NCBI RefSeq assembly: GCF_003313335.1
Contig: NZ_QMHP01000010.1
Coordinates: forward strand, 101,313 to 165,312
DNA length: 64,000 bases
Source: Pedobacter zeaxanthinifaciens
Lineage (GTDB): Bacteria; Bacteroidota; Bacteroidia; Sphingobacteriales; Sphingobacteriaceae
Direction of reading: 5' to 3'
Every line of letters starts with the position of its first letter. The first letter of the stretch is position 1. The notes under the pieces were generated by a model, which saw only the letters and a list, made by a program, of their open reading frames with translations, was not told the origin of the DNA and ran no database searches. This document shows, one piece after another, positions 8,470 to 17,845 of the stretch. A program made the translations under genes and the position numbers.

Positions 8470-10779
8470 ATGCGCTACAAAAGTATCTTAATCTTACTGC
8501 TTTTTATCTCCTGCATTCAACTTAAAGCACAAAAAGTTGGATTGGTACTTAGTGGTGGCGGTGCAAAGGGCTTGGCGCATATTGGAACCTTAAAAGCACT
8601 GGAAGAAAACAAAATTCCCATCGATTACATTACTGGAACCTCAATGGGAGCTATTGTAGGTGCCATGTACGCAGCTGGTTATTCACCTGCACAAATTGAA
8701 AAAATAGCGCTCAGCGAAGACTTTCAGAATTGGGTAAGCGGCAGATATCAAAGCGATTATAGCTTCTACTTCCAAAAATCGCCGCCTAATCCTACTGCTA
8801 TTACCGCAAAAATGGCCATCGATACGAGTTTACGCTTAAGCTTTAGGCCCAACTTAGTTAACGATATCCCACTGAATTTTGCTTTATTAGAACTGTTTTC
8901 ACAAGCATCTGCTGCTGCTAAAGATAATTTCAACAACCTAATGGTACCATTTAGGTGCATGGTTTCTGATATTCTTTCGCAAAAGAGTATAACGGTGGCC
9001 AATGGCAGCTTAACGGAAGCTGTAAGAGCCAGCATGTCGGTGCCTTTGGTATACCGCCCTATCAAATTAGATGAGCAATTTGTGTTTGATGGAGGCATTT
9101 ACAATAACTTTCCAGCCGACATCATGAAAAAGGAGTTTAATCCGGACTTCATTATTGGCGCAAACGTTTCTTCCAAAACTTTTAATGAATATCCAAAAGA
9201 TGATGACCGAATTGTTAATCGCTTCTTCATTTACATGTTTTTAGCGAAATCAGATTCTACTTTGGTTGGCAAAAACGGCATCTATATTGAACCTAACTTA
9301 GCAGACTATAGCGCTACCAACTTTACTCCCGTAGCAGCATTAATTAAACAGGGTTACGATGCTACAATGGCCGAAATGGACAAAATCAAAGCTAGGGTCA
9401 AATCCAGAATAAGCAACAAGGAGCTACAAAAAAAGAGGATTAGCTTTAACAGTAAAAAGTCGGAGCTCATTTTTAACAACATTATTGTGAAGGGCGTAAA
9501 CTCCCAACAGCGTAAATATGTAGAAAGATTATTTAAAAGTGACAATGAGAGCTTTAACCTTGCGGATATCAAAAGAGGCTATTATAAATTAGTAGCTGAT
9601 GAAGTGTTTGAAGCAATTTACCCTAAAATTACCTACGATGCCAATACCGACAGCTACAATTTCGAGATCGTGGCACAACCTAAAAAAAGTTTGAAAATTG
9701 ATTTTGGCGGCAATATTTCATCCCGCCCCATCAGTAATGTTTATTTGGGAATACAATACAATTACCTGAACAGAAAGGCCTATACTTTTGCTACTAATTT
9801 TTACTCTGGGCGTTTTTACGAATCGGCGCAATTAAGCGGCAGAATTGATTATCCGAGTAAATTACCACTATTTTTAGGCGCAGAACTTACTTACAACCAC
9901 TGGAATTACTACAGCACCAGTAAAATTTTTGTAGAGAATCCTTCGCCGGTTTACATTGACCAAGCCGACCGTAAAATTGATTTGAAATTTGGAATGCCAT
10001 TGAACAAAAATGCCCGGATGATACTCAATGCAGCCTTTATCAATAATAGTGACAATTATAGTCCTACGGGAGATTTTGTTGTTGGCGATATTTTAGACAG
10101 GACTGTGTTAAATGGTTTTAGAACAGGATTAACATTCGAGAAAAACTCCCTCAATAGGAAACAATATGCCACCGCAGGAAGAAGTATTTACGCAACTGTA
10201 AACTTTACCACTGCGAAGGAAAACTACACTCCCGGAAATATTGCGAAGAAGAGCGCTGGATTGATCCCATTGGCATCGGGTAATTTTAGGCAATGGTTTC
10301 AAGCTAGAGTGGCCTATGAAAATTATGGCTTACACACCAAACGATACACTTTGGGCTACTCGCTAGAGGCAGCAGTATCTAACCAACCATTATTTAGCAA
10401 CTACTATGCTACGCTCTTAGCTGCTCCTGCATTTTATCCGTTGCAGGATAGCAGATCAACTTTTTTGACCAACTTTAGAGCTTTCAATTATGCCGCTGCC
10501 GGAATAAAAAATATCATTAACCTGCATAAAAAATTTGATTTACGTGTAGAAGGTTATGTATTTTTACCTTATCAAGAATTTAAAAAAATTGGACTTCAAC
10601 AAGTTGGCTTCGAAAATACCATTAGTAAATGGCGTTATGCGGGCACCACGGGTTTAGTGTATCAATCTCCACTGGGACCAATTAGTTTTAGTTACAATTT
10701 ATATGATGATACCAAACGCCGCCATAGCGTATTGTTACATATTGGCTACCTTATTTATAACAAACGATCTTTAGAATAA
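8470..10779 (+). CDS. patatin-like phospholipase with C-terminal outer-membrane barrel
   Basis: 769 aa. Signal peptide to about residue 20, then a patatin domain with oxyanion loop GGGAKG (29-34), nucleophile Ser58 in GTSMG, and catalytic Asp207 in DGG. The middle segment (about 330-405) resembles a POTRA domain, and the C-terminal 360 residues are barrel-like beta sequence. This is the architecture of PlpD-type (type Vd) lipases that carry their own Omp85-like barrel. Probably a lipid acyl hydrolase at the outer membrane. The next gene starts one base after its stop. Confidence 0.88.
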   Translation: MRYKSILILLLFISCIQLKAQKVGLVLSGGGAKGLAHIGTLKALEENKIPIDYITGTSMGAIVGAMYAAGYSPAQIEKIALSEDFQNWVSGRYQSDYSFYFQKSPPNPTAITAKMAIDTSLRLSFRPNLVNDIPLNFALLELFSQASAAAKDNFNNLMVPFRCMVSDILSQKSITVANGSLTEAVRASMSVPLVYRPIKLDEQFVFDGGIYNNFPADIMKKEFNPDFIIGANVSSKTFNEYPKDDDRIVNRFFIYMFLAKSDSTLVGKNGIYIEPNLADYSATNFTPVAALIKQGYDATMAEMDKIKARVKSRISNKELQKKRISFNSKKSELIFNNIIVKGVNSQQRKYVERLFKSDNESFNLADIKRGYYKLVADEVFEAIYPKITYDANTDSYNFEIVAQPKKSLKIDFGGNISSRPISNVYLGIQYNYLNRKAYTFATNFYSGRFYESAQLSGRIDYPSKLPLFLGAELTYNHWNYYSTSKIFVENPSPVYIDQADRKIDLKFGMPLNKNARMILNAAFINNSDNYSPTGDFVVGDILDRTVLNGFRTGLTFEKNSLNRKQYATAGRSIYATVNFTTAKENYTPGNIAKKSAGLIPLASGNFRQWFQARVAYENYGLHTKRYTLGYSLEAAVSNQPLFSNYYATLLAAPAFYPLQDSRSTFLTNFRAFNYAAAGIKNIINLHKKFDLRVEGYVFLPYQEFKKIGLQQVGFENTISKWRYAGTTGLVYQSPLGPISFSYNLYDDTKRRHSVLLHIGYLIYNKRSLE

Positions 10780-10780
10780 A

Positions 10781-11308
10781 ATGAGACTTTTATTTTTTGC
10801 TGCATTTTTCTTCTTTACAATTAACGGCTTTTGCCAAACCGCAGGCATCAATAATTTTATTGTAAAGGAAAGCCTTTTAAAAAACAGTAAAATTGCCATT
10901 ATTGCAGCCGATAGTTTAGATAATCCGCTAGAAAATATCAATGGGACTTACACTTTTAGCGTTAGTGGTTTTACGCAACAGCTAAATTTTAATGATGGTG
11001 TAGCTATTTTGCCCTTGCCAATAGATAAATCTACATTTGTGTACATCAAACATGAAAATGACCAGGGAACACACAGCAAGCTACTTTATGTCTACAAAAA
11101 AAATGCTGATCTCAATCCAATCACCATTAGCAGAATTTTCTTTATCATCATCCCCCTATTGATATTGATTTTGGTTTTTGCATTCAAGAAATTCATCTAC
11201 ATGGGCGTAATCCTGTTCTTGATTTTCTTTTTCTTCAGTTACAGTAATGGATTAAATGTTTCCACTTATTTCGAGACTATTTTTGATTATTTAAAAGGGT
11301 TGATTTAG
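10781..11308 (+). CDS. small exported membrane protein of unknown function
   Basis: 175 aa. Signal peptide MRLLFFAAFFFFTINGFCQ, an extracytoplasmic beta-rich part to about residue 110, then two closely spaced hydrophobic helices (about 120-138 and 141-155) and a short tail. No family recognised. It starts one base after the patatin gene stop, so it is very likely in the same operon and may serve the lipase. Confidence 0.7.
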   Translation: MRLLFFAAFFFFTINGFCQTAGINNFIVKESLLKNSKIAIIAADSLDNPLENINGTYTFSVSGFTQQLNFNDGVAILPLPIDKSTFVYIKHENDQGTHSKLLYVYKKNADLNPITISRIFFIIIPLLILILVFAFKKFIYMGVILFLIFFFFSYSNGLNVSTYFETIFDYLKGLI

Positions 11309-11398
11309 ATTTTGGGAGCTGGGGATTGATGGCTAGGCGTTTGTCATTAGCAGCACACACTTAACCAACATAAACATATCGTAATGGCTTAAAACAAA

Positions 11399-11428
11399 AA
11401 AAGGTTCTACAAAATTGTAGAACCTTTT
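11399..11428. terminator. bidirectional intrinsic terminator
   Basis: Perfect 12-bp inverted repeat AAAAGGTTCTAC (11399-11410) / GTAGAACCTTTT (11417-11428) with a 6-base loop and A/T runs on both sides. It lies between the plus-strand patatin operon and the minus-strand 56-aa gene and could serve both. Confidence 0.85.
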
Positions 11429-11451
11429 ATATTTAGGTCTGGACCTAAAAA

Positions 11452-11622
11452 TTACTTTGCTAAAGAAGCTAAAACAGCGTTGTTTTTTGCTAATTGATCT
11501 TTAGTTGATTGCTTTGAACGGCTACCTAACTCTAGGTTAGTTGCCAATTTCAAGTTTTTTACTTCTAAACGAGAAACAGTTTTATTGTATCTGTCTTTTC
11601 TTTTTAATCTGGTAACTGCCAT
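11452..11622 (-). CDS. small basic conserved-looking protein
   Basis: 56 aa, start ATG at 11622, stop TAA at 11452. It begins MAVTRLKRKDRYNKTVSRLE and is rich in Lys, Arg and Asn with no hydrophobic segment, so a cytoplasmic nucleic-acid- or ribosome-associated role is conceivable but not shown. It has its own terminator 24 bases downstream. I do not recognise a named family with certainty. Confidence 0.65.
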   Translation of the reverse strand: MAVTRLKRKDRYNKTVSRLEVKNLKLATNLELGSRSKQSTKDQLAKNNAVLASLAK

Positions 11623-11659
11623 GATAATAAGCTTTTATGTCTTTTAATATTCAATCTTG

Positions 11660-11730
11660 AGGTCGAGAGCGGATTCGAACCGCTGTACAAGGTTTTGCAG
11701 ACCTCTGCCTAGCCACTCGGCCACTCGACC
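11660..11730 (-). tRNA. tRNA-Cys (GCA)
   Basis: On the minus strand: 7-bp acceptor stem GGTCGAG/CTCGACC, D-arm with GGCTAGGC, anticodon loop CTGCAAA (anticodon GCA), T-arm GCGGTTCGAATCCGC and discriminator U73, a known identity element for Cys. CCA is not encoded. The gene lies 38 bases upstream of the 56-aa ORF on the same strand. Confidence 0.96.
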
Positions 11731-11847
11731 TTATTTTCAAGGTTGCAAAAATAGCAATTAATCGTAAGCTTGCAAAAATATGTTCACTTTTATTTTCAAA
11801 AAGCAACAATATTATAAGTTGATTAAGCGCAGTTCTGCTGCAGTTTC

Positions 11848-12588
11848 CTAGGCCCTTCTTAATTCGCTGCAAAAAATTGCCGCCGAAACAGCTACATTCA
11901 ATGACTCAGCTGCTCCAAAACGAGGAATAGTTACTGGCACATTAATCTTCTCTATCAACTGTTTAGCTATTCCATGTCCTTCGTTGCCAAGTAAAATCAA
12001 CCCCTCTTTACCCCAGTTGGTTTGATAAATATCATTGCCATTGAGTAAAGCTCCAAAAATTGGCAAATCAACTTTCTCTAAAAAATCAGCTAAATTGGTA
12101 TACGAAATATTTACCCTGCATAACGAACCCATGGTGGATTGTACCGTTTTCGGATTGTACGCTTCCACTGTATTTTCAGAACAGATGATATTTTTAATGC
12201 CAAACCAATCAGCCGTTCTGATGATTGTACCAAAATTACCGGGATCTTGCACATCATCCAACACCAATGAAAATTGATTTTTCAGTTGCGCTATATCTAA
12301 ACTTTTTGCCGACGGTATATGTACTAAAGCCAATATGCCTTGTGGCGTTTGTAGTGTACTAATCTTTTGCAACTCGGCATCGCTTACTTCAAATAAATTT
12401 ATATTTGTAGCAAATTTGGGTAACTGCGGTAAAATATTTGAAGTGAAATAAACGCTATGTAGCTGATAATCAGAATTTAAAAATTCTACAATAGATTTTA
12501 TACCTTCGATAATAAAAATTCCGTTTTCTTTACGGTACTTTTTTTGATGGAGCGATTTAATAAAACTGATCTGAGATTTTGAAAGCAT
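11848..12588 (-). CDS. SpoU/TrmH-family RNA 2'-O-methyltransferase
   Basis: 246 aa from the ATG at 12588; MLSKSQISFIKSL is a typical family start, and the 13 extra upstream residues look like read-in. N-terminal substrate-binding domain, then the SPOUT knot motifs: DDVQDPGNFGTIIRTADWFG, LLGNEGHGI, and IPRFGAAESLNVAVSAAIF. It methylates a ribose in rRNA or tRNA; the exact site cannot be told from sequence. Its start overlaps the start of the divergent tamL by 10 bases. Confidence 0.9.
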   Translation of the reverse strand: MLSKSQISFIKSLHQKKYRKENGIFIIEGIKSIVEFLNSDYQLHSVYFTSNILPQLPKFATNINLFEVSDAELQKISTLQTPQGILALVHIPSAKSLDIAQLKNQFSLVLDDVQDPGNFGTIIRTADWFGIKNIICSENTVEAYNPKTVQSTMGSLCRVNISYTNLADFLEKVDLPIFGALLNGNDIYQTNWGKEGLILLGNEGHGIAKQLIEKINVPVTIPRFGAAESLNVAVSAAIFCSELRRA

Positions 12589-14996
12589 ATAAAAACTACA
12601 ATAAACAGGACATTCAACTTCTTGCAATATTACTATTTATTCTTGTTTTTATAGCAGGTTGTGCCTCAACAAAGTATATTGAAGATTACCAAGCCATTGT
12701 AAAAAAAGTGCGTATAGATAGCATTGCACCCGAATACAAGGAAGCAGCCTATACCTACGTACAAAACGACATCAAACCCGTTGAAGGACTGGGCATTAAT
12801 GTTTTCATCTATAACCTATTTAATACTAAAAACGGGAAATACAAAAAGAACAACATTAAACCGTTGGGTAGTCCGCCGCCAATTTTAGACAGTACTTTGG
12901 TTGAAATTTCGCGAAGCCAAATAGAGAAATTTTTAAAAAGCAAAGGCTTTTTCAACGCCACCGTTAAATCAGATATTAAGGTACGTAAAAAGAAAGCCAC
13001 TTTAACCTTCACCGCAGCAACTGGCGCACCTTTTATGGTGAATAAACTCACTAACGAAATCTCTGATGCAACTGTAAAATCAATTTATCTTAACAATAAA
13101 AACAACTTTTCGCACTTAAGCGTAGGTATGCAGTATGATGAAGACTCATTATCTTACGAAAGAGAAGAAATTTACAAGTTGATGCGTAGACAAGGCTATT
13201 ATGATTTTGTAAGGCCTTACGTACGTTTCTCGCCTGATTCCAACCAAAACAACAATAAAGTAAGTGTAAAACTGATTATAGATAATCCTATTGACAGTAC
13301 AGACCTACACAAAGTTTACCGAATTGGCGAAACGAATATCCTTATTGCTCCCAATACAGAAGGTTTTACTGACTCTATTAAATTTAACAAACGGAGTTTC
13401 AACGGTATCCGATTTACTGACTTATCAGGCAAGTTTAGGAGAAATCCAATTGTTAGATATGATTTTTTAAAGAAGGGCGAGATTTATGACATTGATAACG
13501 AAACACTAACTTATGATAGGTTATACGAACTTAATGTTTTCAAAAACGTTAAAATTGAATACCTAAAAAATAAAGATACGGCCGGGATCATCGAACCAGT
13601 TATTCTACTTATTCCGCAAAAGCGGATGAATAATAGAATTGAAGGCGAAATTCCGTTTAACAACGCTACAGTAGGTTTTACGTTGAGTAACACTTATACC
13701 AATAACAACTTTCTTAAGGGTGGCGAAAAGTTTCAGTTTCAGGTAAAAGGTGGCCTTCAATCTAGGTTTATCGATGGCAGATCAATTTTTTCGGACATTT
13801 ATCAGCGAGATTTCTCGGTAAGTGCAAGTTTAACCGTGCCACGCCTAATGGTTCCTTTTAGGATTCCAACGATGGGGAAAAATGGTATTCCTTACACTAC
13901 CTTTTCGAGTAGCTATTTATATGCACTACAAAAAGACATTACAATCCGTAGGATTTTCATCAATGCCATTAGTTACGATTGGGTAGAAACTAAATCTAAA
14001 CTGCACTCGCTAACGCCACTCAACTTCGAATATCGATTTGGAAGTATTCTTATTGACACGGTCGACAAATCTGACATCGATAAATACAATGCTAACAAGC
14101 AATTGTTGGAACAAAACTCCTACAACATCACTTTATTAGGGCGTAAGGATTTTACTTTGGGAATGAAATATGCTTACTCTTTAAATGCCGATAAACTACT
14201 ACAAAATCGTAGCTTCATTTATTTTAGAGGCAACATTGACATTGCAGGCAATATGCTTCAAGGGATTTCTAGCTTACTTGGCAACAAACATGATCCAGCC
14301 AACGGCGATTATGGAAAAGTACTTGGTTTGCCTTTTAACCAATATGTTAGACCTGAAATTGACATCCGCTGGTACAAGAGTTTAGGGCCAGAATCACAGT
14401 TGGTAACGCGTTTAAATACCGGCATTGGCTATGCGTACGGTAACTCCACTGCTATTCCGTTTGAAAAACTATTTTACGCAGGTGGCTCAAGCGGCGTTAG
14501 GGCTTGGCAAGCTCGTACCCTAGGTCCTGGAAATTACAACAGGGAAGTAATTACCAGTTCAGAAGCCAGGGCATCAACATTTGGGTTGGACCAATTAGGA
14601 CAAATGCGCATTGAGGCCAATTTGGAATATCGCTTTTTGTTAGCCAGAAAGTTTTGGGGAGGAAAATTGAATGGCGCAACGTTTATTGATGCCGGTAACA
14701 TTTGGAATATTGCCAAAGGAAATCCGCAACCTCAAACCTATTTTAAATTTGATAAACTAGCCGACCAAATTGCCATAGGTACCGGATTAGGCTTTAGGTA
14801 TGATGTACAATTCTTTGTTTTCCGTTTTGATGTTGGCTTGAAATTAAAAGATCCACAATTTGCTGCAGGTGAGCAATGGGTAATCAGTAAATTTATAAAC
14901 GGCGGCAAAACCTTTAAAGAAAACTACTTAGCTACACACAGCCCAGATAGGTACCGTTTCCTACAATACAATTTTGGTATAGGAATGCCATTTTAA
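12579..14996 (+). CDS. tamL: TamL-type Omp85 outer-membrane assembly lipoprotein
   Basis: 805 aa from a TTG; no ATG is near. Lipobox FIAGC with Cys28, POTRA-like repeats in the first half (for example around EISRSQIEKFLKSKGFFNAT and TYDRLYELNVFKNVKIEYL), and a 16-strand type barrel ending in F. The barrel contains FYAGGSSGVRAWQAR, the Omp85 loop-6 motif. TamL is the Bacteroidota counterpart of TamA, a lipoprotein with the Bam fold working with TamB; no tamB is in the window. The TTG start lies within the first codons of the divergent methyltransferase gene. Confidence 0.85.
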   Translation: MKAYKNYNKQDIQLLAILLFILVFIAGCASTKYIEDYQAIVKKVRIDSIAPEYKEAAYTYVQNDIKPVEGLGINVFIYNLFNTKNGKYKKNNIKPLGSPPPILDSTLVEISRSQIEKFLKSKGFFNATVKSDIKVRKKKATLTFTAATGAPFMVNKLTNEISDATVKSIYLNNKNNFSHLSVGMQYDEDSLSYEREEIYKLMRRQGYYDFVRPYVRFSPDSNQNNNKVSVKLIIDNPIDSTDLHKVYRIGETNILIAPNTEGFTDSIKFNKRSFNGIRFTDLSGKFRRNPIVRYDFLKKGEIYDIDNETLTYDRLYELNVFKNVKIEYLKNKDTAGIIEPVILLIPQKRMNNRIEGEIPFNNATVGFTLSNTYTNNNFLKGGEKFQFQVKGGLQSRFIDGRSIFSDIYQRDFSVSASLTVPRLMVPFRIPTMGKNGIPYTTFSSSYLYALQKDITIRRIFINAISYDWVETKSKLHSLTPLNFEYRFGSILIDTVDKSDIDKYNANKQLLEQNSYNITLLGRKDFTLGMKYAYSLNADKLLQNRSFIYFRGNIDIAGNMLQGISSLLGNKHDPANGDYGKVLGLPFNQYVRPEIDIRWYKSLGPESQLVTRLNTGIGYAYGNSTAIPFEKLFYAGGSSGVRAWQARTLGPGNYNREVITSSEARASTFGLDQLGQMRIEANLEYRFLLARKFWGGKLNGATFIDAGNIWNIAKGNPQPQTYFKFDKLADQIAIGTGLGFRYDVQFFVFRFDVGLKLKDPQFAAGEQWVISKFINGGKTFKENYLATHSPDRYRFLQYNFGIGMPF

Positions 14997-15026
14997 AAAG
15001 AAGATGAATGTTAATTGAAAAGCAGC

Positions 15027-16055
15027 TTAAATCAATGATTTACAGATGCTTTTAATTAAGCCCGGACCTTCGTAGATAAAACCAGTATACAGCTGTACCA
15101 AAGCAGCACCAGCATCCAGCTTTTCTTTAGCATCTTCAGCAGAATGAATACCTCCCACACCAATGATAGGGAAAGCATTTCCAGACTTTTCGGCAAGATA
15201 CCTGATGACTTCTGTTGAACGCTTGGTGAGCGGCTTACCGCTTAATCCACCCATTTCGCTCTTTAGTTTTTCAGGAGCATACAATCCGTCCCTACCAATG
15301 GTAGTATTGGTAGCGATAACGCCTGCTATGCCGGTAGTTCCGACGATTTCGATGATGTCATCTAATTGTTCGTCGGTTAAATCTGGTGCAATTTTCAGCA
15401 AAATTGGTCTTGAGATGTTGTTTTTTGAGTTCCTCTTCTGCAAGGTATTCAGCAATTCCATTAAAGGCTCCTTTTCCTGCAACGCCCTTAAACCAGGTGT
15501 ATTTGGCGAACTCACATTAACAACAAAATAATCAACCACATCAAAAAGCCTGTCGAAACATTTGATATAATCGTAAACCGCCTGTTCGTTAGGGGTATTT
15601 TTGTTTTTCCCGATGTTACCGCCCACAATAATATCTGGATGGCGATCTTTCAATAAACGTAAACGCTCTGCCATGGTGTCTACCCCTTTGTTATTGAAAC
15701 CCATCCGGTTAATCAAAGCAGCATCCTCAGGTAGGCGAAACATCCTAGGTTTATCATTTCCAGGCTGAGGCAGCGGTGTTACCGTACCTACTTCAATAAA
15801 GCCGAAGCCCAAATTGCTCAGTGCTTCAACATATTCGCCATTTTTATCGAAACCTGCGGCTAAGCCTACCGGATTTTTAAACTTCAGGCCAAAAACTTCT
15901 CGCTCTAGTCCCTTAAAACTTACATCGTAGCTTCCTCGCAAAACCGATTTACCAAAAGGGAAACTATCATTGAACCATTTAAGGCGTTTAACCACAAAAT
16001 GATGCACATTTTCGGGGTCGAATTTGAAGAATAAGGGCTTTACCAAACGATACAT
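15027..16055 (-). CDS. pyrD: quinone-dependent dihydroorotate dehydrogenase
   Basis: 342 aa class 2 enzyme. N-terminal helical membrane-association region ([20 protein letters not shown]), then an FMN-binding TIM barrel with [25 protein letters not shown] (active-site Ser) and [12 protein letters not shown]. It oxidises dihydroorotate to orotate with a quinone acceptor. Convergent with tamL (30 bases apart) and preceded by a -7-like box four bases from its ATG. Confidence 0.96.
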   Translation of the reverse strand: MYRLVKPLFFKFDPENVHHFVVKRLKWFNDSFPFGKSVLRGSYDVSFKGLEREVFGLKFKNPVGLAAGFDKNGEYVEALSNLGFGFIEVGTVTPLPQPGNDKPRMFRLPEDAALINRMGFNNKGVDTMAERLRLLKDRHPDIIVGGNIGKNKNTPNEQAVYDYIKCFDRLFDVVDYFVVNVSSPNTPGLRALQEKEPLMELLNTLQKRNSKNNISRPILLKIAPDLTDEQLDDIIEIVGTTGIAGVIATNTTIGRDGLYAPEKLKSEMGGLSGKPLTKRSTEVIRYLAEKSGNAFPIIGVGGIHSAEDAKEKLDAGAALVQLYTGFIYEGPGLIKSICKSLI

Positions 16056-16059
16056 AGTG

Positions 16060-16067
16060 CGAAGATA
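16060..16067 (-). promoter_or_regulatory. -7-like box TATCTTCG before pyrD
   Basis: On the minus strand, one mismatch to TAnnTTTG, ending exactly four bases before the pyrD ATG at 16055. Confidence 0.4.
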
Positions 16068-16282
16068 GCAAAAAAGGAAATCTTAACATTTTCTTAATTT
16101 ATTTTTTGAAACGGAGGTATTCGATATTTAACGTTAAAGGGCAGGCATCCAATTTCCCAAAGGATGTTTTACGGATTTTAAGATTGCACTATCTTTTCTA
16201 CCTATCTAAGAAGTACTTATTTGAGAGGCAATTTAACGAAAAAAAAGCATGAAAAGTGCATAACAATATTTGGCAAATAAAC

Positions 16283-16329
16283 TTGCGTTTTTTGAGTGTT
16301 CTCTCGACAAATCATACCAAAAAACGCAA
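16283..16329. repeat. 12-bp perfect inverted repeat
   Basis: TTGCGTTTTTTG (16283-16294) and CAAAAAACGCAA (16318-16329) flank 23 bases. It lies in a 393-base non-coding stretch (16056-16448) between pyrD and an orphan gene. The rest of that stretch is AT-rich and shows nothing else I can name. Confidence 0.65.
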
Positions 16330-16448
16330 CTGCAACATCGTCAAAAACTGCTTAAAACACAACTAAAACGAATATCAATTTATTTTTAAGATGGTTGGTA
16401 TTGCGTATATTCAGGAATTAATAGGCATTTTAAGACAACATTTGAGAA

Positions 16449-16949
16449 TTGACGCGTACGACCAAAATATTAAACCTTATTTACTGTTTGACAGTTTTAC
16501 TTTTTCTGTTAGACTGCTTGACAAGTTTTGACATCAAAAATCAATTCCTAAAATCGTTCGTTTACTTTGGTTTCTTAATCGGCACACCTACGATTTCACT
16601 TTGGAACTTTTTTTCAATAAAGACAAAAAACAAACGAATTATTGCGACAATTTATCCTACAATTTCACTGATTTTCATTTTTGTCGTGAACCCAATGAAA
16701 ATTTTGGCTTCATTAGGTGCTTGGCGTACACAGAAAATTTTGTATCAAAATGAACACTTCCGTTTTAAGACAGTTGAATTTCAAATGCAGGATATTGGTG
16801 CAAGAGGCTACAACGAACGAACGGTCGAAGTGATTTATCTGACACCTGTGTTTATGCTTACAAGCGAACCTCATAAAAGCATTGACAAACGAATAGAATG
16901 GGTAAAGGTTGACAAAGAAGTTAATGAACTTGGACTTAACTTTCCATAG
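16449..16949 (+). CDS. orphan three-helix membrane protein
   Basis: 166 aa from a TTG (no ATG is suitably placed). Three hydrophobic helices (about residues 8-25, 33-52 and 64-85) followed by a soluble C-terminal part containing LASLGAWRTQKILYQNE and EVIYLTPVF. No family recognised. Its codon choice (ACG, CGA, GAC) differs from neighbours, and it sits between inverted repeats in a gene-poor patch, so acquisition by transfer is plausible. It may not be expressed. Confidence 0.5.
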   Translation: MTRTTKILNLIYCLTVLLFLLDCLTSFDIKNQFLKSFVYFGFLIGTPTISLWNFFSIKTKNKRIIATIYPTISLIFIFVVNPMKILASLGAWRTQKILYQNEHFRFKTVEFQMQDIGARGYNERTVEVIYLTPVFMLTSEPHKSIDKRIEWVKVDKEVNELGLNFP

Positions 16950-16966
16950 ACAATGACAAGAAAAAC

Positions 16967-17062
16967 ACGCTATAACATCGGCTCGGTAATATGGCGGCTG
17001 AAGTGCTTTTATAAAACATGTGTGCAAAGTTCAACAATATTAACTCTATTGAACATTTGTAC
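16967..17062. repeat. cassette-trailer-like element with hairpin
   Basis: Directly after the orphan gene comes a GC-richer block (16967-17010, containing TAACATCGGCTCGG and ATGGCGGCTGAAGTGC), then an imperfect hairpin: GTGCAAAGTTCAA (17022-17034) against TTGAACATTTGTAC (17049-17062). Similar GC-richer trailers follow orphan cargo genes in other Bacteroidota as far as I recall, but this was not verified. Confidence 0.4.
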
Positions 17063-17146
17063 TTATAAAACCCGTCGGAACACAAAGCCACTAAACCTTA
17101 ATGATCAGGCTATATCAACACGGCAACATTGAAAATTTTGAACTGT

Positions 17147-17683
17147 ATGGCATTAGAACAATTGAAATACCCGATTGGAAAGTTTGAGAAACCTGAGATA
17201 ATTACGAAAGATATTTTAGCAAAATGGATTTCAGAAATTTCAACATTTCCTACAAGGTTAATAAATGAAGTAAATCATTTGACAGACGAGCAACTCGACA
17301 CACCTTATAGGCCAAACGGTTGGACAATTAGGCAGGTAATTCACCATTGTGCAGATAGCCATATGAATAGTCTCATTAGATTCAAACTAGCTCTTACTGA
17401 AGACCAGCCAACAATTAAACCTTATTTTGAGGAAAGATGGGCAGAACTATTTGATAGTAAAAGTATGCCTATTCAACCCTCTTTAAAAATAATTGAAGGG
17501 ATACACGATCGATGGACTACATTACTAAACAATCTAAATAACGAAGATTATCAGCGTGTTTTCATTCATCCCGAACATGGAAAGAGAATTAGAATTGATG
17601 AAAACATAGGCATATACGCTTGGCATTGCAACCATCACCTAGCACACATTACCGAAGCGAAAAAGACATATAACTGGGCATAA
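17147..17683 (+). CDS. YfiT/BstA-like DinB-fold putative metal-dependent hydrolase
   Basis: 178 aa from the ATG at 17147 (MALEQLKYPIGKF is the usual family start; the TTG at 17129 adds six residues). Four-helix DinB fold with a metal-binding His triad: one in IRQVIHHCADSH and two in WHCNHHLAH. Relatives include Bacillus YfiT and the bacillithiol S-transferase BstA. Substrate unknown here. It follows the cassette-like trailer element and precedes a VOC gene, a common pairing of accessory genes. Confidence 0.85.
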   Translation: MALEQLKYPIGKFEKPEIITKDILAKWISEISTFPTRLINEVNHLTDEQLDTPYRPNGWTIRQVIHHCADSHMNSLIRFKLALTEDQPTIKPYFEERWAELFDSKSMPIQPSLKIIEGIHDRWTTLLNNLNNEDYQRVFIHPEHGKRIRIDENIGIYAWHCNHHLAHITEAKKTYNWA

Positions 17684-17845
17684 CTTTTTAACTAATTGTG
17701 TTTAAATGCTAAATAAGTTGATAATAATAATTGACCGTAACGGATTCAGCATTACTTTGGCACAAACCTCCCTTTTCTTTGACGCTTTTATACCCCTTTC
17801 AATACCGAATCATGCTATACTTTTGAAGAAATAAAACATAACATC

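Noticed and set aside
12589..12627. 13-codon N-terminal extension of the SpoU methyltransferase
   Set aside because: MLSKSQISFI is the usual family start; the extension overlaps the promoter-like box TAGTTTTT.
16713..17027. 104-aa reading frame on the minus strand over the orphan gene
   Set aside because: Cys/His-rich translation without family features; it is the antisense shadow of the plus-strand membrane protein.
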